Below the pieces are notes generated by a model. The model saw only the letters and a list, made by a program, of their open reading frames with translations. It was not told where the DNA came from and ran no database searches. A stretch of DNA of 7,676 nt from Bacillota bacterium (GTDB lineage Bacteria > Bacillota > Clostridia > Acetivibrionales > DSM-1351), in the NCBI GenBank assembly GCA_023417285.1, contig JAEZFR010000399.1, positions 1 to 7,676 of the forward strand. Reading direction: 5' to 3'. Shown here in pieces: positions 1 through 5,366 of this stretch; the first letter of the stretch is position 1; every line of letters begins with the position of its first letter. The position numbers and the translations under genes are program-made.

Positions 1-2
1 GC

Positions 3-305
3 CCAGGCTATCTGAATAATCTACTTTTCAAGAATAATATAAAGACTTATCTTTTATTTAACCCCAAAGTACTGCTTGCAAATTTTAAATACAGGCATGT
101 TTTATTCGGTATGCAGATGGATAAAGGAATCAATAGATTTCAGTTAATTTGCGGTGTTCCAGGGGTTTATAGCATCGATGATAATCCCTTTAGTACTGCT
201 GGCACATGGATACAGCTTGATGGTATTAAACCGAAGTATGGAGCCTTTGGTTACTGGTTAGTTTTAATTGATGCAAGATCAGGAAAAATCCATAAGTTAA
301 AATAA
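3..305 (+). CDS. C-terminal part of an uncharacterised clostridial protein (5' truncated by window edge)
   Basis: The reading frame is open from the first complete codon at position 3 to the TAA at 303-305, about 100 codons. The first ATG (111) lies inside a conserved-looking stretch and has no ribosome binding site, so the true start is upstream of the window. The visible part reads like a compact C-terminal domain: a K-Y-R-H-V-L-F-G stretch just before position 111, then ICGVPGVY, then GAFGYWLVLID near the end. This pattern (hydrophobic LFG, a GVPG/GIPG turn, a final GYW-hydrophobic strand) resembles C-terminal domains of clostridial hypothetical proteins in the DUF6128/DUF7922-like group. 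That assignment is from memory and is tentative. No function is known. No membrane segment is visible. It is transcribed in the same direction as the hemerythrin gene, but the 96 nt gap and a separate promoter suggest independent expression. Confidence 0.7.
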   Translation, partial: PGYLNNLLFKNNIKTYLLFNPKVLLANFKYRHVLFGMQMDKGINRFQLICGVPGVYSIDDNPFSTAGTWIQLDGIKPKYGAFGYWLVLIDARSGKIHKLK

Positions 306-345
306 ATAATTATTACTATGTTACTTCCATCCTAAAAGTGGTATA

Positions 346-373
346 TTTATATTAATGCGAACTTCACTATAAT
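346..373 (+). promoter_or_regulatory. Probable sigma-A promoter for the hemerythrin gene
   Basis: A perfect TATAAT at 368-373 is preceded, after a 16-nt spacer, by TTTATA at 346-351, which matches four of six bases of the -35 consensus. Transcription would start near 380, leaving a short leader before the ATG at 402. The -10 box is strong but the -35 box is weak, so the start site is inferred. Confidence 0.5.
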
Positions 374-384
374 AATTATACTTG

Positions 385-390
385 AAAGGA
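385..390 (+). promoter_or_regulatory. Ribosome binding site deciding the hemerythrin start
   Basis: AAAGGA here overlaps the first A of the upstream ATG at 390, so that ATG cannot use it. It lies 11 nt before the ATG at 402, a long but usable spacing. This favours the 402 start, although the match to the anti-Shine-Dalgarno sequence is modest. Confidence 0.45.
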
Positions 391-401
391 TGGATAAAGA
401 G

Positions 402-803
402 ATGGCGATACAATGGAGAGAAAGTCTGGCAATTGGAATTAAAGAGATAGACGATGAACACAAGGAGCTCTTTGCAGCAATCGACAAACTATTTTCTGCA
501 TGTCAACAAGGAAAGGGAAAGACTGAAGTAGAGAATACTATTAAGTTTTTAGAAGATTATACCGTTAAGCATTTTACAGCAGAGCAGAAGTTACATATTA
601 AGCATGATTACCCACACAGAGTTGCACATAGGGAGATTCATGATCGCTTTCTTGAGAGATTTAAGGACCTTAAAAAGCAGTTTGATGAGGAGGGAGCAAG
701 CATCCTTTTCATCTCAACAATAAATAAGACCGTTGTTGATTGGCTTATAAACCATATCGGCAGTGCTGATAAAGCATTTGCAGCACATGTAAATGGCAAG
801 TAG
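402..803 (+). CDS. Bacteriohemerythrin (single-domain oxygen-binding di-iron protein)
   Basis: A 133-residue protein of the hemerythrin family, a four-helix bundle that reversibly binds O2 at a non-haem di-iron centre in the cytosol. In anaerobes such proteins are thought to sense, store or scavenge oxygen. Counting from the longer start at 390, all seven iron ligands are present: H24 (in DDEHKELF), H61 and E65 (HFTAE), H80 and H84 (HREIH), H122 and D127 (NHIGSAD). The N-terminal W-x-G-I-x-x-I-D signature is also present. Length is normal for a stand-alone domain, with no fused chemotaxis or signalling domain. The start at 402 (MAIQW) is preferred over 390 because the only Shine-Dalgarno-like sequence overlaps the 390 ATG. 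The region between helices 2 and 3 is rich in extra histidines (H69, H72, H76). The gene appears monocistronic, with its own promoter and a terminator just downstream. Confidence 0.93.
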   Translation: MAIQWRESLAIGIKEIDDEHKELFAAIDKLFSACQQGKGKTEVENTIKFLEDYTVKHFTAEQKLHIKHDYPHRVAHREIHDRFLERFKDLKKQFDEEGASILFISTINKTVVDWLINHIGSADKAFAAHVNGK

Positions 804-843
804 TTTTGATATACTTTCGTACACAATCGATTTAAGATAAAAT

Positions 844-891
844 AAAAGCTGGTTTTAGCTTATGATGATACATCAAACTAAACCAGCTTTT
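844..891. terminator. Strong, probably bidirectional intrinsic terminator
   Basis: Bases 844-855 (AAAAGCTGGTTT) pair perfectly with 880-891. After a one-base bulge at 856, AG at 857-858 pairs with CT at 878-879. Inside, TGATG at 863-867 pairs with CATCA at 871-875 around a three-base loop. The plus-strand transcript ends in a U-rich tract (TTTTGTTGTTATT). The minus-strand transcript leaves the stem into TTTTATTTTATC. The hairpin sits between the convergent hemerythrin gene and the transporter operon, and it can serve both. Confidence 0.8.
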
Positions 892-1032
892 GTTGTTATT
901 AATGAATTATTCACTAATTATCATGGATAAGGTTCTGCAGATATTTTGGTATTCATGTCATACATTTGCCATTCCTGCTAGTCTTGCACCACCACAGTGA
1001 TTAGACTTAAAGAGATGGTAAGGTCCTAGATT
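892..1032. other. Spacer between the operon's last gene and the shared terminator
   Basis: This is the 3' untranslated region of the leftward operon if transcripts run to the 844-891 hairpin. No gene with a start and ribosome binding site was found. Read leftward, the frame of the preceding gene stays open past its amber stop for 24 codons to a TGA at 958-960 (see findings). The first bases beyond the stop look like a degenerate copy of the gene's own 3' end. An imperfect inverted repeat around 899-919 was seen but is too AT-rich to interpret. Confidence 0.5.
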
Positions 1033-2100
1033 CTATACTTTAAAGGATTGGTAAAGGTCCTTTAAGGCCTCACTAAATGCCTCTTGATTTTGCTCAGGAT
1101 CCCCCCTGTAATAAATCAATACATTGCTACTATTGGCCTCATTTACTTTAAAATCAAACAAACCATCATCATAAACTTCTATGCTACAAGGTACTAACTC
1201 ATTTTCAACTATGATATCTTTTTCATGTATGGTCTGCTTCATCTTGTAGCTACCATTCTCTGTTTTTACTAATGTTCGTCCCGAAGCGAGCAACCATACC
1301 GCTGTTTCCCAGATGTTATGCGGTCTTGTATATATATCTTGTAAGCTTTCCTCGTCCGGTTCATCATCCATTGCCCTGAGAAAATCCATTCTGTTGCTTC
1401 GACTAAAGGCGTACCATAAATACATTTTTAGTTTTTTGTCCATTTTCTTTATCAGTGACAAATCCTTGAGTTTATAAAAACTATTGTATTCTCCTAAGTC
1501 AAAGGGTCCTTCTTCTGTTGCACATGGAAATAATGCAATAGGTAACTGTGATCTCATAATACATACAAATGCATTCTGGTCCAACTCAACATTCCACTCC
1601 AAATATTTAGAGGAGGAAGCACCCGCTGAAATCCAAACTCTTTCAACCTTTTCATGAAATATATCGGGGTCTCGATTATAAGCTGCGGCAAGTGCTCTCA
1701 AGGATGAAAATACCATAATATGTACCTTCGATCTGCTGTCTCTCAACACTTGCAATAGTAGCTCTATTCCCTGCTGCTGAAAGCTTGGAATATCCAAAAG
1801 CTTGTCCTGAGGAGAATCCATTTTACAAAAAGGCCCAATTCCATATGGTACATTTTTATTAAAAATATAGTTAAGCTGCGTAACGGGTATTATTCCAGGG
1901 TCACGCGGCCCTGTCCTATCAATAAATTCTGGTATCCTGTGATATGCTACGGGTTGCCTATTGTTCTCCGTACAATCTAGTATTACTGCCTTCAAATCAA
2001 TCTCTGGCAAAGCATATGGCATAATTAAATCAAAATTATCCCCTGGATCCTGATAAGGATAGTATAAGTCTGTTATATCTATAACGGGTATTTTTTTCAC
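1033..2100 (-). CDS. Nucleoside-hydrolase-fold protein, last gene of the transporter operon
   Basis: A 355-residue cytosolic protein without signal peptide, related to inosine-uridine-type nucleoside hydrolases, which cleave N-glycosidic bonds of ribosides using Ca2+. Visible family marks: an N-terminal strand and metal loop, VIDITD (6-11) then DPGDNFD (18-24), comparable to the classical DTDPGxDD; a VHIMVFSSL...ALAAAYNRDP region (126-145), like the classical GPLTN segment; a strand with SAGASS (158-163), like the classical MGGA; and EWN at 168-170, equivalent to the Glu and Asn that contact the ribose in known enzymes. RPHNIWE (258-264) matches the classical C-terminal His-Asp metal/catalytic motif but has Asn261 instead of Asp. 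The metal loop also has a longer spacing. The gene is therefore a divergent subfamily, and catalysis on ordinary nucleosides should not be assumed. GGAG at 2110-2113, 9 nt before the ATG, supports the start. It follows the permease gene by 22 nt, so co-transcription is likely and the substrate is probably what the transporter brings in. The stop is TAG. Confidence 0.75.
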   Translation of the reverse strand: MKKIPVIDITDLYYPYQDPGDNFDLIMPYALPEIDLKAVILDCTENNRQPVAYHRIPEFIDRTGPRDPGIIPVTQLNYIFNKNVPYGIGPFCKMDSPQDKLLDIPSFQQQGIELLLQVLRDSRSKVHIMVFSSLRALAAAYNRDPDIFHEKVERVWISAGASSSKYLEWNVELDQNAFVCIMRSQLPIALFPCATEEGPFDLGEYNSFYKLKDLSLIKKMDKKLKMYLWYAFSRSNRMDFLRAMDDEPDEESLQDIYTRPHNIWETAVWLLASGRTLVKTENGSYKMKQTIHEKDIIVENELVPCSIEVYDDGLFDFKVNEANSSNVLIYYRGDPEQNQEAFSEALKDLYQSFKV

Positions 2101-2122
2101 GTTAAATCACTCCACTCATTTA

Positions 2123-2950
2123 TTAACCTTTTACTGCCCCTGCTGCAATTCCCTTTATATACTCCTTTTGAAGTGCTAGAAATAAAATAACTATAGGCGT
2201 TACGGTCATAACAAATCCGGCAAAGGCATAATTCCAGTTGACATTATACTTTTCAAAAAAATAGTTAATGGTTGGTGACAATGGCTTTTTCCAAGCGTCC
2301 GAAATTAAAACCAACGGCATAAGAAAATCGTTCCAAATCCACTGGGAGCATATTATGATTATAGATGCAGTTGCAGGCTTTACTAGCGGCATAATAATCT
2401 TTCTGTAGGTTGTAAACTCATTACAGCCATCAATTATTGCTGATTCTTCAAGTTCCTTTGGGATAGACTTCAAGAAACCTGTGTAAAGGAAAATTGCATA
2501 TGGTGAAATAGTTGCTATATAAAATATAATCAGTCCAAAATAGCTATTTGTTAAGTGCAGGAATTTGTATAGTTTAACCAGTGGAATTATTCCTGTATAC
2601 GAAGGTAGCATAAACCCGAAAATAAATACTATATACATAACCTTGTTGAGCTTAATATTTATTCTTGCCAATGGGTAGGACGCCAATGAAGCCAAAAATA
2701 ATATTGATACTATACCGCCCACTGTTATTATCAAGCTGCTTAGGAAAGCCATTGGTACACCCATACCGTCCCATGCTTTTGCATAGTTGATTGGTGATAT
2801 ATTCTCCGGGATACCAATCGGATTGCTAATCATTTCACCTGTACTTTTTAAAGAAGTAAACACCATTTGATATATAGGGTATAAATATATTAAAGCAATT
2901 ATAATCACAAATACTTCAAGTATGTAAAGTGCTATTTTTTCTCTTTTCAT
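2123..2950 (-). CDS. CUT1-family sugar ABC transporter permease, MalG-like
   Basis: An inner-membrane subunit of a carbohydrate importer, about 275 residues with six predicted membrane helices. The first helix is near the N-terminus (LYILEVFVIIIALIYLY region). The cytoplasmic EAA loop that docks on the ATPase is clear: ELEESAIIDGC at about 166-176, followed by the IIMP segment. The C-terminus QKEYIKGIAAGAVKG is the usual ending of MalG/AraQ-type permeases, which marks this as the second permease of the pair. An ATG at 2959 would add three residues, but the AAGGG site abuts it directly; the ATG at 2950 has that site 9 nt upstream and is preferred. The gene begins 17 nt after the stop of the MalF-like permease. 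The two form the membrane heterodimer. Confidence 0.93.
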   Translation of the reverse strand: MKREKIALYILEVFVIIIALIYLYPIYQMVFTSLKSTGEMISNPIGIPENISPINYAKAWDGMGVPMAFLSSLIITVGGIVSILFLASLASYPLARINIKLNKVMYIVFIFGFMLPSYTGIIPLVKLYKFLHLTNSYFGLIIFYIATISPYAIFLYTGFLKSIPKELEESAIIDGCNEFTTYRKIIMPLVKPATASIIIICSQWIWNDFLMPLVLISDAWKKPLSPTINYFFEKYNVNWNYAFAGFVMTVTPIVILFLALQKEYIKGIAAGAVKG

Positions 2951-2959
2951 GAACACCAT

Positions 2960-2964
2960 CCCTT
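2960..2964 (-). promoter_or_regulatory. Ribosome binding site deciding the MalG-like permease start
   Basis: AAGGG on the minus strand directly touches the ATG at 2959 but lies 9 nt before the ATG at 2950. Normal spacing therefore selects the 2950 start. Confidence 0.5.
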
Positions 2965-2967
2965 ATG

Positions 2968-3852
2968 CTAAAATATGTTTTCTCGTGCACTAAGCATTTT
3001 CAGCTGTACAAACGAGATTATCATAACAAGTACAAATAATACTACCGAGATAGTTACACCATAGCCCACCTTATTAGAGAAAAATGTCTGTGTAACCAGA
3101 AGAGTTGTTAAGGTTTCGGAAGAATACCCAGGTCCTCCCTTTGTCATTACAAATACCTGGTCAAACACCTTAAGACTTCCGATTGTAGCAGTTACAACTC
3201 CAATAGTCATTGAGGGAGCAATCATAGGAAGTGTTATTTTTGTTAACCTAGTCCACCAACCAGCACCATCTATTGTGCTAGCTTCATATAGTTCAGTTGG
3301 AACACCCTGAAGCCCAGTGAGGTAAATTACCATGTAGTAACCGGAGTATTGCCATATTGCAACAAATGCAATTGAGAATATAGCCAAGTCAGGATTACCC
3401 AACCAATCCTGATCAAAAATACCGAGGTGAAGAGTATCTACTAAAAACTTCGTTATTCCATATTCAGGATGATACAAGAATGACCATACATATCCACTTA
3501 CAACAGCACTTATTAATGATGGGATGAAAAAAGCTGTACGTAAAATATTTTTTGTCTTTATTCCTGTATCCAATACCAAAGCTATTATTAACCCTAATAA
3601 ATTGTTGAAGAATGCAACTATAATTGCGTAAACTACTGTATTTTTTAGTGCTACCATAAATTCCTTGCTACTAAATACATCAACGTAATTTTTAAATCCA
3701 ACGAATTTCATATCATCACTTAATATGCTAGAATCAAATAAAGAAAAATAGAATGTTGATAAAATAGGTAGGACAAAAAATACGAGCATTAAAAGTAGCG
3801 CTGGCAAAAAGAATGCTATAGAAATAACCAAAGCGCGTTTTTTATTCAGCAT
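2968..3852 (-). CDS. CUT1-family sugar ABC transporter permease, MalF-like
   Basis: A 294-residue membrane subunit of the importer. The first helix (about 8-36) follows a short basic N-terminus (MLNKKR). The EAA loop is at 187-197 (ELYEASTIDGA) with ITLP at 206-209. The stretch FVMTKGGPGYSSETL at 234-248 is a hallmark of MalF/UgpA/LacF-type permeases of the CUT1 group. About six helices are expected and the length is typical for Gram-positive members, which lack the large extra loop of E. coli MalF. The start is supported by AAGGAG at 3862-3867, 9 nt upstream. It lies between the receptor gene and the MalG-like permease gene. An intercistronic hairpin ends about 5 nt before its ribosome binding site. 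Confidence 0.94.
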   Translation of the reverse strand: MLNKKRALVISIAFFLPALLLMLVFFVLPILSTFYFSLFDSSILSDDMKFVGFKNYVDVFSSKEFMVALKNTVVYAIIVAFFNNLLGLIIALVLDTGIKTKNILRTAFFIPSLISAVVSGYVWSFLYHPEYGITKFLVDTLHLGIFDQDWLGNPDLAIFSIAFVAIWQYSGYYMVIYLTGLQGVPTELYEASTIDGAGWWTRLTKITLPMIAPSMTIGVVTATIGSLKVFDQVFVMTKGGPGYSSETLTTLLVTQTFFSNKVGYGVTISVVLFVLVMIISFVQLKMLSARENIF

Positions 3853-3872
3853 AATACCAAGCTCCTTGTTTT

Positions 3873-3913
3873 TTATAAAGGCAGCAAGGTTATTACCCCT
3901 GCTGCCTTTATAA
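3873..3913 (-). other. Stable hairpin between receptor and permease genes
   Basis: Bases 3873-3885 (TTATAAAGGCAGC) are a perfect 13-bp inverted repeat of 3901-3913, with a 15-base loop that can add one more A-T pair. On the minus-strand transcript it lies between the receptor stop codon and the permease ribosome binding site. It is followed by an A-rich run, not U-rich, so it is unlikely to be a full terminator in that direction. The likely role is protecting the 3' end of receptor mRNA, so that receptor is made in excess over permeases, as seen in other binding-protein operons. The role is inferred. Confidence 0.6.
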
Positions 3914-3931
3914 TCTGATAAGTAATATTAT

Positions 3932-5269
3932 TTATTTATAAAGGTTCTCTGATTTTGCATATGTATCTGTTAGCCATTTACACATGTCTTCAGCTGATAA
4001 CTGACCTATTGCAAACTCCTGTAGCTTCTTCTTCCAGTCATTTGTCATTGCGTTTGGCCAAATTTCATGAGCCCAAGTAGTTACCTTTCCAGTCGTTACA
4101 TAGTCAGCAACGAATTTATCCATCTCTGGGTCAATCTGTACATTTGCATCCTTTGTTACAGGGTATACTTTCTTTTCAGTTAAGTATCCAGAATATACGT
4201 CCTTACTTGTGAAGAAGTCAAAGTACTTATTAACTGCATCTGGATGCTCTGTCTTTGCACTTCCAGCCATACCTACTTCAACATGCCAGCAGCCTAATAG
4301 CTGCTCGTCCTTGTTATTTACAGGGAATGGCATAAAACCAATGTCAATGTCTGCATTGTCCTTGCTTGCTTCTCTAAGTGCTGCAAGTGCCCATCCACCC
4401 TGGATTACCATAGCTGCTTTACCCTGTGTAAACATAGTGTTTGCTAGGTTATAATCAGTAGATAATGGAGTCTTATCGAAATATCCTTTGTCAAGTAGAG
4501 TTCCGAACTTTTGGTAAACTTCAAGTACATTTTTATCATTAAAGTCTATTTCACCCTTAACAAGCTTATTATCAAAGTCTGGGTTTCTGCCAAATACCAA
4601 TGTTGAATATGCAGAGTTAACTACTCTGATAATTGTCCAGTCGTCCTTAAAGCCTGAAGCAATAGGTGTTATGCCAGCCTGCTTAATTGTTTCACAAGCT
4701 GCCAAAAACTCGTCCCAGTTTGTTGGCTGTTGAATGTTTAAGTTTGCAAATATTTTCTTATTGTAGTATACGCCTTCTGATGTTGCATTCCAGCCCACCC
4801 CATATAGCTTGTCTTTGAAGGTATATTCATTTTTTACAAGGTCGGTTAATCTATCAGTATAAGCTTGTCCTGTTATATCTAGCAAGTGCCCTGCCGCTGC
4901 ATAGTCTGCCATCAGGCCACCTGGCCAAACAGACATCATATCTGGTGCATCTCCGCTTGCAAGCTTTGTCTTTAGCACTGTTTCATATGCTGTTGATCCA
5001 GGAGTATCAAATTGAATTTTAATATTTGGGTACTTCTCCATGAAAGCATCATTTAATGGTTTCAAGTAACTCTCATGATCAAGGCTGTTAAAGAAAGCTT
5101 TAATTGTAACTTCCTTCTCTTCTTTATTTGAACTATCTTGCTGTTGAGCTTGGGATGATTGTGAAGCCTCTGAACCACCTGTGCTATTGCTTGCGCTCTC
5201 GCTACCGCACCCTGCAAATATGGATGTCATAATACAGAATGAAACTAATAAAGCCATTATTTTTTTCAT
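3932..5269 (-). CDS. CUT1-family extracellular solute-binding lipoprotein
   Basis: The receptor of the sugar importer, anchored outside the membrane, about 445 residues, SBP_bac_1 type (COG1653). From the preferred start the signal peptide is MKKIMALLVSFCIMTSIFAG followed by Cys21, a lipobox IFAGC with the less common Phe at -3. A Ser/Gln/Asn-rich linker follows the cysteine, to about residue 50. The mature domain shows the family features: GDAPDMMSVW at 106-115, VYYNKKIF at about 167-174 and FTQGKAAMVIQGGWAL at about 280-295. The many aromatic residues fit carbohydrate stacking, but the ligand cannot be read from sequence. A start at 5293 would add eight residues ahead of the signal peptide; GGAGG at 5275-5279, 5 nt before the ATG at 5269, argues for the shorter form. 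It is the first gene after the sensor kinase, following a 97-nt gap that may hold its own control region. Confidence 0.94.
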   Translation of the reverse strand: MKKIMALLVSFCIMTSIFAGCGSESASNSTGGSEASQSSQAQQQDSSNKEEKEVTIKAFFNSLDHESYLKPLNDAFMEKYPNIKIQFDTPGSTAYETVLKTKLASGDAPDMMSVWPGGLMADYAAAGHLLDITGQAYTDRLTDLVKNEYTFKDKLYGVGWNATSEGVYYNKKIFANLNIQQPTNWDEFLAACETIKQAGITPIASGFKDDWTIIRVVNSAYSTLVFGRNPDFDNKLVKGEIDFNDKNVLEVYQKFGTLLDKGYFDKTPLSTDYNLANTMFTQGKAAMVIQGGWALAALREASKDNADIDIGFMPFPVNNKDEQLLGCWHVEVGMAGSAKTEHPDAVNKYFDFFTSKDVYSGYLTEKKVYPVTKDANVQIDPEMDKFVADYVTTGKVTTWAHEIWPNAMTNDWKKKLQEFAIGQLSAEDMCKWLTDTYAKSENLYK

Positions 5270-5274
5270 AATAT

Positions 5275-5279
5275 CCTCC
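5275..5279 (-). promoter_or_regulatory. Ribosome binding site deciding the receptor start
   Basis: GGAGG on the minus strand ends 5 nt before the ATG at 5269. The resulting protein begins directly with a classical lipoprotein signal peptide. It lies inside the coding frame of the longer alternative start at 5293, which has no comparable site. Confidence 0.7.
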
Positions 5280-5298
5280 AAAATAGTTTTCAAATTTT

Positions 5299-5317
5299 AA
5301 TAGGCCTATTTGCAAAT
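5299..5317 (-). promoter_or_regulatory. Overlapping palindromes upstream of the receptor gene (possible operator)
   Basis: AATAGGCCTATT at 5299-5310 is a perfect 12-bp palindrome. ATTTGCAAAT at 5308-5317 is a perfect 10-bp palindrome overlapping it by three bases. Both lie in the gap between the kinase stop and the receptor ribosome binding site. On the minus strand a TACAAT (-10-like) at 5327-5332 lies just upstream, although no convincing -35 box was seen. The placement suits a regulator site or transcript structure controlling receptor expression. That is inference; AT-rich DNA produces short palindromes by chance. Confidence 0.35.
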
Positions 5318-5366
5318 TACACCTTAATTGTAGCTAATGCGGTATAAATAAAAAATAAGACGGATT

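Noticed and set aside
638..826. Minus-strand open frame of 62 codons opposite the hemerythrin gene
   Set aside because: It lies antisense to a gene with a complete set of iron ligands, has no convincing ribosome binding site and resembles no known protein.
899..919. Imperfect inverted repeat TTAATGAAT/ATTCACTAA
   Set aside because: It is short, AT-rich and mismatched. The much stronger hairpin at 844-891 already explains termination.
2101..2120. Tiny frame ATGAGTGGAGTGATTTAA between the last permease and the hydrolase-like gene
   Set aside because: It is only five codons and overlaps the ribosome binding site of the next gene; it is most likely chance.
4209..4454. Plus-strand open frame of 81 codons inside the receptor gene
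   Set aside because: It is antisense to a strongly supported solute-binding protein; its Ser/Ala-rich composition is a shadow of that gene's codons.
5333..5366. Full promoter with a -35 box for the receptor gene
   Set aside because: Only a TACAAT -10-like box is seen; no hexamer resembling TTGACA is found at 16-18 nt, so a complete promoter is not claimed.
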